A stretch of DNA of 64,000 nucleotides from Amyelois transitella (taxonomy: Eukaryota; Arthropoda; Insecta; Lepidoptera; Pyralidae): positions 5,620,001 to 5,684,000 of the forward strand of contig NC_083522.1 in NCBI RefSeq assembly GCF_032362555.1. Direction: 5' to 3'. Both the position numbers and the translations under genes were made by a program. Every line of letters starts with the position of its first letter. The stretch's first letter is position 1. Below, piece after piece: positions 11,791 to 24,353 of this stretch. The notes under the pieces are model-generated. The model searched no databases. It was not told the origin of the DNA and was given only the letters and a program-made list of their open reading frames with translations.

Positions 11791-12899
11791 TATATTAGCG
11801 ATGGATTTGGTAGCGGCTTTGACCGCATCCTTAGCAATGCATTAGCTCTAGTGATAAAAATTAAGTATTAACATTTTCTATTGATCAAACTTTCCGTAAG
11901 CTATTTTAACTATATATATATATATCTGCAAAAGAAACTGCTGAAATTTATCGTTTTAACATAAAAACAAAAACACTAAAGAGCTACCTAATTAACACAA
12001 AAATAATCATCGTACTTTGTATAAGATTAATTTGATCAATCTTTAAAAACCAGCGGCCCTTAATGGCTGTCATTTATAAATCTAACCAGAAGTTAATAAA
12101 TGTATAACATATTTCACTATTGACAAGATATCATTTGGAGAAGATACTACTTAATATCGTTTACATCGACTTTCGAAATTTTTATTAAGGTGGAATAGTT
12201 AATTAAATAAAAAGTTTAATATCATCGGCATCTCTCATTTGTAAGTAATCAGTGGAATTCAAATTAATTTCTTCAACTAGGAAAAACATTATTATTTTTT
12301 GTATTCTTTTATTTATTAAATGATAGATTCAATTTATTTAAAAAAATTGAAATGTCATTAAGTTATGGAAACATTTAGATCATATAATCATGATTTAAAA
12401 GGCACCTAAATAAAAAAATGAGTAACAAAGGGAGTAAAACAAACCATTTAGAAATGTGAATTATAATAAACGAATTATTTACTTACAGACACAGAGAGTA
12501 AGAGGGAGAAATGCGACTTGAAAGTAAATGCTAAGGCTAAAGTTGATGAAATGTACCTATAAATTAAGTTGTAACTACCTTTTGATATTATTCACTAATT
12601 TATATTTAGTTTATCCAGCAATTTAAATTGATTAAGATCACCAATATATTACTTTACGAACACAAACATCTAATTCATATATCTGTGGCCACGAAATTGT
12701 TATCAATATATTTGGAGCCCAAGCGGACGTATAGTTTTAACATAAAATTTAGATAACACGATGAATTTAACATTTTATTGTAAGATAAAATGCTTTCAAC
12801 CTTACCTTTCATTTGAATAAGTGGATATTTTGCCTCATAGTATTTTAAACATTGTTATTGTAGATGGCAGGTCTACACTATTAGATTTTCTAAATATCA

Positions 12900-13144
12900 T
12901 CACGTCTATATTCTTTACGGGGTAGACAGAGCCAACAGTCTTGAAAAGACTGAAAGGCCACGTTCAGCTATTTGGCTTAATGATAGAATTGAGATTCAAA
13001 TAGTGACAGGTTGCTAGCCTGTCGCCTAAAAAAGAATCCCAAGTTTGTAAGCCTATCTCTTAGACGCCTTTTACGACATCCATGGGAAAGAGATGGAGTG
13101 GTCCTATTCTTCTTTTTATTGGTGCCGGGAACCACACGGCACTA
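12900..13144 (-). mobile_element. SINE-like repeat S1, near full length, inverted
   Basis: This is the most complete copy. Read on the minus strand it starts with GTGCCGTGTGG and CCCGGCACCAATA, then CCATGGATGTCGTAAAAGGC, GGGCTAGCAACCTGTCACTA, CATTAAGCCAAATAGCTGAA, TTTTCAAGACTGTTGGCTCT and TATAGACGTG. The copy at 23499 ends in (ATGT)n. The length of about 245 bp, short tandem tail and lack of coding fit a SINE. A tRNA-like head with A and B boxes was not clear. Confidence 0.7.
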
Positions 13145-13423
13145 AGCTATGCTTTAGGTATATTTTACTAAGGTTCTCGCGTAGCTTTCCTGTTGTTCTG
13201 ATACTCGTATGTCACTCATCATTGCGTTTACCTTGTTGCACCCTCCGCCGCAATATTTAGGAGCCTGGAATCCGCATGTGTAGTTCTGATTTAAAGGCAG
13301 GTATAAATCAATGTACAGTTTTATCTAAATCCGCTCGGAAAGTTATGTCTGAAAATTTATAATATTAACATAAAGTTATGATTAACCTTTACTTCAGACT
13401 CTAGGGATTTTTAATTCATACAG

Positions 13424-13482
13424 ATAACTTTTCAAGACTGTTGGTTTTCTCTACTCCGCAAGGGATATAGACGTGATTATAC
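13424..13482 (+). repeat. SINE-like repeat S1, 3' end only
   Basis: TTTTCAAGACTGTTGG, ACTCCGCAAGGGATATAGAC and GTGATTATACGTATG match the family tail; the 5' part is absent. Such 5' truncation is common in target-primed insertions. Confidence 0.55.
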
Positions 13483-13824
13483 GTATGAAAATGTCATCGA
13501 CTTTCATTTCGAAGTTTCGACTGGGTGATCACATGTTAATCACCTTTTCCTTTTATTTATACAGTTTAAGTTTCATAGATATAATGTACTAAGATACCAA
13601 TAAATCTTAACGGGAAGATGTATACGATTCGATAAATATAAAAAAATGCATAATAAATATCTAAAACATCTGCATACGGTGTCAATTAACGAATAATTCA
13701 AGAATAATATTAGTTTCTGCTTTACCAAAAACTATGTTAAAATTTACATGTGTAATTCGCTTCGATTTGAAAACATGGGGTAATCAATATTTAGAATAGA
13801 ACCATTCATTATATTTTCAATAGA

Positions 13825-13972
13825 TGTCGTAATAGGCAACTAAGAGATAGGTTCATAAACTTGGGATTCCGCTTGTAGGCGTTGGGCTAACCTGGCACTA
13901 TTTGAATCTCAATTCCACCATAAAACCATGCAGCTTTAAATCTTTTTTAGACCGTACGCTCTGTCTAGCCTG
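13825..13972 (+). repeat. SINE-like repeat S1, diverged
   Basis: GATGTCGTAATAGGCAACTA, ATAAACTTGGGATTC, GTAGGCGTTGGGCTAACCTG and CACTATTTGAATCTCAATTC follow the family order with many substitutions. Confidence 0.6.
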
Positions 13973-14939
13973 ATCTATCTAGAACTTAAAACAATTATAA
14001 ACTTGAATCTGACTTGAATGACTCACTATCACGTTCGTGAATAAAGTTAAAAGAATAAGTAGTGGGTTCACATATGCTGTTTCAGCATTAGTTATTTACT
14101 TTTTTGTCATCGAAATTATAATTGACTCTATCAGGCCATAGAAATATCAATAAAAAATATAATCAAAATAAAAAAAATAATATAAGTGCTTAAAGCTCAT
14201 AATGTCACTTAATAAATAGTTTAAATTAATATTCTCATAAATAAATTTTAACATAACCTTAACCCTCACTGATGGCACCTTCTCTTATACCGATAGTTAA
14301 ATTAACGCAGTAAAATTTAATTTACGATTTACGTGTGTGTAAGTGTACGAGTACATCTACATCTTTAAATACATATAACGAAATCAGAAATACGTAGAGT
14401 ACATATTTGTAAGCGTGACCTGTGAGGTAAATATAAATACTTAATTCTCATGGGAGTCTCAACAAAAATAGCGATCTCACGGAGCGAAAATGTCAATAAT
14501 AAGAAAATCGTAGCCGAGAGCATCCCACATCGTTGTTAACTTAATTCGTAATATCGGTGATAAAATATACAAAGTCTAAGATATTTTGCATCCAATTTCT
14601 ATTTTATCTTGGGTGAATGGATTTCTGTAAAATCTTTTGCAAGTTATGGAGTTGAATGCATAAGGTAGAAATAAAGTCTGAAGTACTCACAGTGAAAAGT
14701 GGTGGACTTATCGCCAATCGAGAAGAGAGTGTTATATGATTTAAAACCTCGGAAGCGAATGATGACTATAAACCTACTTCCTTTTTTTTGCTAAACATGA
14801 TTAACTGTGAAGCTGCCTACAAATATAACACATGTTTATTTATACAAGCATTATTTCTGGTATACGTATCCAGATATTTGTCAGATGGCAATCGCTTTAG
14901 ATAAAATATGATCTATAAAAACAGCTGAACCTACATATA

Positions 14940-15060
14940 TATCTATAGCGGGAGCGATGATTCGGTTCGACCGCCACCAAAGGGAAGATCTTCCGCCAGG
15001 CGATGTTGTGTCGGAGGTTGTTTTTAGCAGTTTTTGACTGATAGCGTCGCGTGATTTTTT
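14940..15060. repeat. dispersed repeat R4 (copy 2, inverted relative to 1390-1575)
   Basis: GCGGGAGC, AAAGGGAAGATCTTCCGCC, TGTCGGAGGTTGT and TAGCGTCGCGTG are the reverse complement of the segment in the intron at 1390-1575. The two copies lie about 13.4 kb apart in opposite orientation. Confidence 0.5.
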
Positions 15061-16439
15061 TTTATTTTGGGAACTGTGTCGTAGAGATGTCGCCACATAT
15101 CTATAACAGATCATTTAATTGCATAAGAGAGAAAAATGTAGTTCGTCTCTCTACATGATATAACGCTACTTTTAGTGATGGCTCGTAAAGTTTACGATCC
15201 ATTATAAAAGCGCGATGTTAAAGGTTAATTCTTGTCAAGTAACAAAAAGGTTAAACTATAATTAGTGGCTTAAAACAATGATTTAACAAAAAGTTATAAC
15301 ATGACATTTATGATACAAAAACTTTATCCCCTTTCTCAAGAGTCAACCGGTGTTGATTATGTACTAAGCGTCAATCAGCCTTATTAATGATTTTAAATAT
15401 AATGTTCTTCGTTCTTACACAAGATACTAATTATACTTACAAAAGTGTAGGGTTTTGTGTTACAGTTATACTTATTTAACATAACACTTATTTCAATAGC
15501 TTTAAGATTGGTATTTATGGTTACAGTTTTATAAGTGTTAAATACATGTATACACGTAAAAACATACTTTTTCTCGACTTTTTAAAATTAAATGGCCTTT
15601 TTATAAATGGCACTAATTAACTGACTTGAATGCAGAAAAATAAAGAAAAGCAGTTTCTTTTTTCAGGAAAGAATGGAAAGGTTAATTTTATTTCTAACTA
15701 TTTAGGTAGGTTTATATATAATTAGATTGTTTTCTTTTTTACACGACATCGACTTAAATTTTTTATGTTTAGTCTATGATTCAACTATAGAGTAAAATAA
15801 GCTTTAGGTATAAAGCAGTATTTTGTACCTATTTAATTAAGATTGTGCTTATGTAAATAAAGGTGTGGGTTTGAAGTTAAATAAAATTCGTAAATACATA
15901 GATTGGACTTGTAAATAAAAGATTAGCCAACGATGATAAATTTTAAGGTTAATTAGAAAAATCTAAACTGAGAATTGAGACTTAAGGATTAGACATTTCA
16001 AAATCCTTGATAATTGAAGGTCGATCAGTTTAGGAGTATAATTTTATAGACCGATTTAATTAGAAATGTGTCATGAAAAGCGGTTTTACTAACGGCTAAA
16101 TTAATATAGAGAACTATGGTTTCTTTAGAAATATCAAGGTTTTTTTATGAAATCACAATGATAAAAAAATATAGAATGTATCGTATATTATATAGATTTT
16201 CATCATTTTAATAATAAGTGTGATATATAATTGCAATTTTTATTATCACTTTCAGTGATTACTTTGTTTAAGTGTAGTAATTAATATATGTTAGTACAAA
16301 ATAATGCAATTTTATCTATACAAGATTCAGTATACTGAAGTAATTTACCTCTTCGAGTCCTTGCATTCTTTCTCATCTCTGGAGAGGAGATAGAATTAAA
16401 CTAATTTACGAAGAGAAAGAAACTACAAGTATTACTTAC

Positions 16440-16720
16440 CGATATCAATCTCTGAGGTACAATAAACCATCATCCATTCGAAAATATCAGTAGGTATCGA
16501 AATCCTTTTTGCACTCAAAATCCGTCCCTTAATTTAATCACTTTAAAAAAAAATACCCGAGCATCTGTCAATTGTCCCGCGCGATTTTCGCGTTGTCTAT
16601 GGCGCGGTCGCCAGTCGTACTCGATTGACGTTCGAATAACAAGTGTAGCGCATTCGCATAGAATCGCCACCACTCGACCCCGCACGCCATACTGTTCAAT
16701 TCCGGATCGATTTGACCACA
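16440..16720 (-). other. candidate untranslated first exon / promoter region of the minus-strand gene
   Basis: This stretch is clearly richer in G+C and CpG than its surroundings between about 16560 and 16720. On the minus strand it ends at 16440 in a near-consensus donor (ATCG then GTAAGTAAT). Such a CpG-rich block ending in a donor suits a transcription start and noncoding first exon. The nearest matching downstream acceptor on this strand is at 2111, ahead of the coding exon of the cysteine-rich protein, which would imply a 14-kb first intron. The join is inference. A 68-codon open frame inside it is not recognised and is probably chance. Confidence 0.4.
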
Positions 16721-19420
16721 AGAAAACAGGGTCAGTGGTGCTGTATTATCAAAATATTATTATAATTTATGCTAGCGAAGATCACGAAAATGGGTTCAAA
16801 CTTTTTTCTTTCAAAATGTAACCGGTTGGTTTTAGTTACTTTCTAAAAAAATCGAAAATTGATCATAAATATAAGAAAGGTACTTATGAGCTTATAAAAC
16901 TTGTTGAATTTTCAAAATAATATAAGGTCGCGCAATATTTATTTTTAGTAGATTCTTTATAAGTAGGTAGGTGAAGACACTCTAAAGATTTTCTGATATA
17001 AATACTAAGATAGATCCTAGTAGCGGTTAACGTATTAACATAAATAAAGGTAAATAAACCTCATATGATTGAAAAGATATCTATTATTGATATCGATTCT
17101 TTGATAAGCGAAATTTTAATACAAATTTGAAAATATTTAACCTCTAAAGAATATTATTTTTTCACTTCTAATGAACTTTTTAGTTAAACAAGAAGATAGT
17201 ATTTTTATTGAATTAATAAATCGTGTGAGTACGACAGATACGGAGACTCAAACTAAAATATGACGTTTTAAATTCTATAGGGTTACGACTTGCGTGTGGT
17301 GTATAAAACGGTACAGTACTCTTAGGACCCTAGGTAGAAAACTTAGGGTGAAGTCAAGCTTTATCCCGAAAGAGCATAGTCTACTTTCCTTACTTTCAGT
17401 GAGACAAATGTCTCGGCTCGCAGCCACTCGAGGTTCTATCACCATCTTTTGTTTTAAATTCATAACATTGACTCTCTTTTCTCACAACGTTACAAGTTAC
17501 AATATGATGGTGGGCGGTTCTTTTTGTGATCAAACCTTCATCCTTTTTAATTGGCATTTTTCAGTTTTATCAACTTCCATTAGGAAATCCAGAGATCCAA
17601 ATTTTAATCTGGGAGTTCAGTTTAACTTTAGCCCGCTTTTGATTTTAAATGTTCTGCGTTAAAATTAGGTAAACGTGATTAGTTTTGATATGCCACTGTA
17701 GCAGCAAATTTAACTACTAGGTACTTTGAAAAATATGTCCTTTATTTCGAGTCATTATTGCTTTTACTCCTAAAATACGATATATTTTTTAACATTAGTA
17801 ACAAGAACAAGTGCAATGGTTTTATTACCATATGTTATTGTTATGTCACTATTGCGATCTAGATCGCATGACATAACGATCAAGTTTAATCGGTTTGCCA
17901 ATATAATCGAGTGCGAAGTGAAGGTCTGTTGACCACTAGTATTTCTCACGTACTTATCGTTTTCTTTTAAATAGTCTACACTTTCTTCCCGATAGTCCCA
18001 GTAGCGTCCTAATATCTCTGAAATGTAGCCGCCTGTGATCACGATCTTGGAGTAAGTCAGATTTTATGCGGTACTCCTGTCTAATCTTCGCCAGGTCTTT
18101 GAAGATCACCCACAGAACTTTAATCTGTAGGTATGGGGTAATCTGTGTTCAGTATAAAGTAACGAGCGAAGACGTAAATAAGAATAAATGTTTTAGAAAT
18201 AAAGTTCGCTGACCCATTGCCTGATAAAAAAATCATTTTGCAACGCTTAATTTATAGGGGAGAGAACACCACAATTATACAATGCAAAGGAAGCAAAGTA
18301 AAAAGCAAATAACTTGTGGTTTAAGATTGAAAACAAGTAATTTTTTAAATGTGATGGACTGCTTGACCAGATCTCTACGCAAGAAAGCCACAAACAACGA
18401 ACCACAAATGTAAAATTAAGACTATTTTGTCAAAATCAAAATTTATTAAAATCTAAAAGTATTGAGGGAATCGGAACAAAATAACATCTACCTAAAATTT
18501 TTGGCGGTAGACATCTTAGACCAATTTCCATCAAATTCACCTTTCAATCAAAAAGAAGTTAATCCAAAATTGGTTTATTAATACGGGTACTACGATGCCA
18601 CAAACAGACAGACGATGTCAAACTTACAACGGGAGTACCACAGTCAGGGTAACACACGATGAAAAAACGACAGGGTATTGGGGTTTTAATATAATATTCA
18701 TCAAAAGTAAGCGATTATATTGCTGCTTTGCTCACAAAAACAAATGACATAAAGGCCTGTTCATTAGGCAATGTGTTATCTGAACATACGCGTAATAAAT
18801 ATTGCCACACACCGTAAGTGTGAGGTGCTGAATAACTTTCGCCAGGTATGTGAGACAAGCTACCCTAAAATTCGGCGTTAAACTACTTATGTTTTAAAAA
18901 CCTGAAATGAGAAGTTATGTATATCTATTTACGGATACTAATCTTCACAAGGACGTTCATAAGCATTTCTAACGACCAAAATCGAGACCAAAATACAAAT
19001 TAACTAAATACATAATATTAAATGGACTTAGATTTGAAAGCATCATTACTAGTTTTCTAATTTACATTATTTAATATAATAAACTTATCTATCCAGTGAA
19101 CCGGAATGTTTTTTCACTTTTAAAACAGATACATAATCGACTTTCGTAACCTTCTTCAAAATTGTAAATAAGTAAGGTCATATTACTTTCCCCTAAATTT
19201 TTTTGGTGCGTAATAATTAATCTTCTTGATAATAAAAATTAATCATCTACATCAGTAGTTTGGCAGATTTTTCTCAGTGATTAGCTTAATAACATTATAA
19301 TCGTGATTAAATTATTTTAATAATCTTTAAACAGCAGCAAATGAATTCTGATGTAAATTCATTTATGTAATATTTGTTGATTTTTATGTATAAAAATATC
19401 GATGAAAGAGTATATACACA

Positions 19421-19522
19421 GTGCAGTCAACAGCACAATCAAGTTATCGTGCATGAGCAACGCCCTGTTACCCTACATAGAGGCGAATTCTCAGTGGATT
19501 TGAGATGATTGATATTCTGTAC
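19421..19522. mobile_element. short MITE, family M1 (copy 3, degenerate)
   Basis: It begins GTGCAGTCAAC and ends TTCTGTAC, with CAAGTTA, ACCCTACATAG and GAATTCTCA-like interior shared with copies at 655 and 7640. Its right end has decayed. Confidence 0.5.
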
Positions 19523-22053
19523 ATGACGATAGGGGATTTGCGAATAATGATTATCGCCTTAAAATTTATTTTCCATTTTCCCTAAGCCCGGGGTCCACCC
19601 ATATCTAGAATCAGGTTAAATCAGGTAACTATACGAAGTGACCCTGTCGTATCTGGTGAACATGTTGGAGGTCCAACCAAATTACTTAAGCAATTACTTA
19701 AATATGTCAGATTCCTCACGATGATGACAACCCCTAACCGTAGGAACCGTACCCACTGTAGCTCAGAAAAGAGAGACATAGTCGCTTAATAAGCAATTTT
19801 TTTTAAACATTATAAGTTTGTAAACTTTGCAAAATCACAATCATGAAACAAGGTAAAAAACAGGATGCAACAAAAAGGTACTAAATAAGAGAGAGAGAGA
19901 GTATAGGACTCCATTCCACCATGAGTAAAATTCCCTCGATTACCGGTTGGGTCATAAGTTAAATTAATAAAAGGCCGATACTCCGTATATCACTACTTTC
20001 ACTTTTTTATTAATAAATTCTTTACTGCTCATCACGATCTTTAATTATAAATTCGTTAGCCGAACTATATTATTACGGTATTATTAAAAGATATTTACGC
20101 CCATGTACACATTAATAACAGTTTTGTAAACTATTAACTGGACAACGGATGAGAATCCGCTGTGATCAAATGATTTTGATCTTTACCGAAGTTTGACTTA
20201 TTGTTTTTATTTCAAACTTCGTGTAATCAAAGGGAAAGTGTGGGTACAATTAAATTTAATTAGTATTCTATCGACTGAATTTGTAATGCCAGAAAGCTTT
20301 TGTCCTTATAATGTTCACATCTTCTTAACCTTTCTATGTCTGGCAATAAAGGTATTTTTACATACCTTACATTTTTTTACTATTTCCTTTTTAGCACTAA
20401 TAAAATCTATCAATATCTGCCTATATTAATTTGCAAACGCTTCTTATAAATTGTAAACTTAGGTTTTTTTAACTTTTAATTTAATAAATATAGTGCAGCA
20501 AGGTCTATTCATGTAGAAGTTTAGATGAAAGTAGCTCTGTGTAGGTAAGGAAGTGTACCCCGGGCTTTGAAGTAACACCGGTAAGGATGTAACCATTCAA
20601 CGTTTACACGAAAATCATACATTACCTATATAAAATATTTGATTTAATTTGATAAAATCACGACCCTTTCCCGAACGGGTAGGCTGGAACTATATTTCAC
20701 TTGCCATGATCCCTCTAATTTAATACGAATACTAATGACCTATATTAGTAACCCCGGGCTGTAAAACAAACCCGCTAGGAATGTTAGCGGGATTACACTC
20801 AGACGATGATGAAATGTAGGTATTTATTTACCTAGCCATAAAAAAGGTCAATAACGGCTATAAACACAATGACCTATATTTTATGCAGAATTATAAAAAC
20901 TGTTTTTATCATAATGTAAATGTCGCTTCAGTAGATCAAGTGAAAAGTAGATCGTAATCTCCTGCACGCTTCAACGGAATAGGTAATTGTTACTTTTTCT
21001 TGCGTCTGGCTTTGTTGTATTTCATTTTCTATGACATCTCTCTCTTCACAGGCCATTTCCGACAGTATTCTTAGGTATCTATTGAAAGCAACAGCCTGCG
21101 AAAGACATAATAAAGCACGTTGACATTCTGCATAACACTATCATGCCGTGAAACGATTTGCCGAACATTTTAAGGTTACTACCCCGCCCCGGGAATTTTC
21201 TAGTGTGATATTAGACAATGGCTTCTGCTTTGGGATCTTTCTTTATATCAACCATAATACATATACATATGTAACTGTACCTACAGTATCTTGTGTGATC
21301 ATTGAGTTGTGAACGTATCTATTTTTGGGTGTGACCATCACATACTCCTTCACATTGCACAACAAATAATCCTACAGATCTAACATCAATTTCTAATGTG
21401 ATAGAACTTGGTTATAAAATAAGATAAATATGCCTCATCAGTGTACTAGACCTCACATAAAATTATCCCCACAGCCAACGTGCTACAAGATTAGCATTAT
21501 TATAAATTATATTTACATGTGTTTTCCATCTAGCATTCCAATTTAACATGTTTAAATAATGCATAGGAAACGATTGATTTGTTAACTTTCTCGTCCGTCC
21601 CTTAGCCTTTTCCCACTTGCGTATGCGCATTCTGCATTGTGCAGTTTAACTTATTAGCCTGGTAACACTGTGTCCAGTCATAATTTTACTGACCCTTTGA
21701 GCTAAAGCATGATGAAGACAATTAATTTCACAATTTTCTTAATTAAAAACTTAACAATATAAAAACTTCCCTTTAGGTTTCCGTAAAAATAATGGGATCC
21801 TTAACTTTTTTTTATTTCTGATGTCCTTTCGTATTTTATAGCCAATTCATTCGGAGTATAAGTATAAGGTTGACATTAAGAAGGTAGTATTTAATGACCG
21901 CTTTGAGAGATTTTCGTATGCTTTAAAAATTGGGCATTTGGGCTTGTTCACAAATTATAACAAGGATATGTATTATCTTGCCTCTCTTTTACTCTTTGAG
22001 GTTGACCCAAGTGACAGAAAAAAAGAGGAAGATAAGACATATTATGTCATGTC

Positions 22054-22130
22054 TTCTTGTTTCCCCTGGCTTTAGTCACGGTTACACCTCACCTCTCGAA
22101 GAGGAGTCCGGGATGCGCCTATTTGACCAT
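22054..22130 (+). repeat. retroelement tail fragment
   Basis: TTCCCCTGGCTTTAGTCACG, GTTACACCTCACCTCTCGAA and GAGGAGTCCGGGATG match the family of 7403, 38160 and 60345, taken to be a LINE 3' end. Confidence 0.5.
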
Positions 22131-22418
22131 AAGACATGTAATGTATGCCTCATAAGGCGCATTAATGTTTCAGATAACCCCACTTATTTATGAAATATTA
22201 ATTTCTTAACTGCTGTAGGTTTCATAAGTCATAGAGCTTAAGTTTTATAGTGTTATATCGAATTCAGTTAGTTGTGAAGTACAAACTGGATGTCATAAAC
22301 ATTTTATGGTGCCTTGGTGCTATTAGACCTACTGAAATACTCAGAAAGAAAATAGCTTATTCTGTTCCTCTATAATATATTTAGCTAATAATAGAAAGGA
22401 ATTCTAGGATAAGGATTA

Positions 22419-22574
22419 TTTTTTAAACGTGATGGGCTAGAAACTTGTTACTATTTGAATCTCAATTCTATCATCAAGCCAAACAGCTGAACGTGGCTTT
22501 TCAGTCTTTTTAAGACTGTTGGCTTTGTTTACCCCACCAGGGATATAGACGTGACTAAATGCATGTATGTAGAT
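22419..22574 (+). repeat. SINE-like repeat S1, 3' two thirds
   Basis: GTGATGGGCTAGAAACTTGT, CTATTTGAATCTCAATTCTA, CAAGCCAAACAGCTGAACG and AGGGATATAGACGTGAC, with an ATGCATGTATG tail. Confidence 0.7.
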
Positions 22575-22790
22575 TTTGGGACGTTAAAAGATAATTCATA
22601 CAATCGTTAATAATATTCTTATCTTTACAATTAGTTTCAGGAATTATCATTATTCATTTAGAAGTGAATATAATTTTCGTAAAGTGGTTGTAAACTAAAA
22701 ATGCCTTACCGTTAAAGATAAATTGAGAAAAATAAAAGAACCTTGACACTCGGAAAACTGACTAAATTATGTTCTCATAATTTCATACTA

Positions 22791-22985
22791 GAGTATACCT
22801 GAGGCTTCGCCCGCTTTAAACAAAAAATCCCGTCAAAATTTTGGGAAATCACCGACATACCTCTATAGGAAACCTACATGAGAAATCTCTAGTCCGAGGG
22901 TTAGGACCCTTTGTGCCGTGCGCTGATATGACAGTCAGTCAGACGCCACTTTTATATAAGGTCCTTACATGTGAAATTGGCATTT
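22791..22985 (+). repeat. RTE-like retroelement 3' tail fragment
   Basis: The order GCTTCGCCCGC, AAAAATCCCGTC, CCGACATACCTCT, TGTGCCGTGCGCTGATATGA, CAGTCAGTCAGACGCC and TTTTATATAAG is typical of a common insect retroelement tail. Related pieces are near 23310, 27139, 31425, 33172, 38555 and 51905. The RTE label is from general knowledge, not a search. Confidence 0.5.
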
Positions 22986-23309
22986 TCTTGTACTGGTCAC
23001 TTTAATAACAAATTTCTCCCCTTTGGTTGGGAATTCCAAATTCAAATGCTTATTTTACCGACATGTCTAAAATACCGCTACGTCGTCCAACAAATCTCCC
23101 ACACACGATACGACAATTCGAAATAATAGTGAGCATTTCAATTAGAAGCAACCGCAATAGTATGAATATGCATTAGTTCCCATCCATCACTACCTTCATC
23201 AAGAGTCAAGACTAGGCAAATGACGGAGAGCAAAAACTAAGGTCTTCGCGCCTTGGCGGAAGTCTGCGTCTCATTGCCCTTATGACTGACTGCCAGCATA
23301 AATTATAAT

Positions 23310-23400
23310 GTACTAGCTTTTGAGTGGGGCTTCGCTTGCGTACATTGTCGTTTACCGCAAATTCCAGGGACCATTACTTTTTTCTGGAATAAATATATAT
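23310..23400 (+). repeat. RTE-like tail fragment
   Basis: TACTAGCTTTTGAGTGGGGC, TTCGCTTGCGTACA and a TTTTTTCTGG/AATAAATATATATCC block resemble the start of the tail family seen at 22791 and 33172. Confidence 0.4.
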
Positions 23401-23498
23401 CCTATGTACTTCTCAGTTCTTACTTGTTACGTATCGAATACAACAGAATAGAAATTACATAGTACTCATAAAAATACCTACCTATAATTTATATTTAA

Positions 23499-23697
23499 GG
23501 CGACAAAGGAATAGGCTTACAAACTTGGGATTCTTTTTAGGCGATGGGCTAGCAACCTGTCACTATTTGAATCTTAATTCTATCATTAAGCCAAATAGCT
23601 AAACGTGGCCATTCAGTCTTTTCAAGACTGTTGGCTCTGTCTACCCCGCAAGGGATATAGACGTGACCATATGTATGTATGTATGTATAATTTATAA
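23499..23697 (+). mobile_element. SINE-like repeat S1 with ATGT tail
   Basis: It runs from AAGGCGACAAAGGAATAGGC through GGGCTAGCAACCTGTCACTA, AGCCAAATAGCTAAACGTGG and TACCCCGCAAGGGATATAGA, and ends in TATGTATGTATGTATGTATA. Only the head of about 60-70 bp is missing. It is the clearest copy for the tail structure. Confidence 0.75.
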
Positions 23698-24048
23698 GTG
23701 TTTATCATAATGTATCTTATTTTCCAAAGTAAGATATGAAATTGAAAGCAAAAGTCAATCAGAAGAGGTAAGCAGTTTGTAAATAACACCTAATCATCGT
23801 CAACATCTCGGAAATGTTAATTTATTCGCGTTCCTCGAAGTTTTGATGGGCCGAGAACAATGCAGCCGTTCCATTGATATGCCTCCTTCCCGGATAGGCA
23901 AGCGTCTTTCTCACAACCTATAACCATTTCCTTACATCTCGAGTCGTCGAATTCTTTGACATTCAAAGCAAAATCGTAAAGGGGGAAGTCCAGTACATAG
24001 CTTTACTTTGGAAAATCTATAAGCTATACTCTACTAATTTTTTTCGAT

Positions 24049-24095
24049 GTAGTCTTTGCCTACCCCTTTGGGAAATTGGCGTGATTTTATGTACC
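24049..24095 (+). repeat. short retroelement tail fragment
   Basis: TAGTCTTTGCCTACCCCTTT, GGGAAATTGGCGTGATTTTA: same motif as 7306, 8905 and 39090. Confidence 0.45.
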
Positions 24096-24353
24096 TACTA
24101 CCTAAGAATTTATCGCATATGTTATATGTATCAATAAGGATTAGAAAGTTTCCGTTATCTCGCCAACTTTGGATCATGGCATGGTAAAGGGCTACAAACG
24201 TCAAGATGATGGTGATAAATATCGTTATAGATAAGCTGTGAGGTTTACCGTAAATAAAGATAGGATTTTTCCATATTTACTTGTAAAACAAAATTTGCCA
24301 AAAAATATAATCATCATTTATAGTTTGGCTTATATATATTTAACCCTTCATTG

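Larger units (their letters stand above)
8290..16439. other. gene-poor, repeat-bearing stretch
   Basis: Apart from the elements listed separately, this is AT-rich DNA with short chance frames. An ACAG-GTAAGA-like pair near 12487-12500 would bound only nine bases and is not called an exon. Nothing else supports a gene. Confidence 0.5.
16721..22400. other. gene-poor stretch with repeat fragments
   Basis: It contains an M1 MITE at 19421-19522, an inverted tail motif at 20655-20700, repeated CCCGGGCT...TAACCATT/GCGGGATTACA segments near 20560-20645 and 20750-20825, and a retroelement tail near 22054-22130. The 90-codon minus-strand frame at 17770-18042 has no recognised domain. Nothing else is supported. 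Confidence 0.45.

Noticed and set aside
14255..14285. TTAACCCTCACTGATG, resembling a piggyBac end.
   Set aside because: No matching inverted end with TTAA was found within several kilobases.
17770..18042. 90-codon minus-strand open frame.
   Set aside because: No recognisable domain and no clear exon boundaries; expected by chance in a window of this size.
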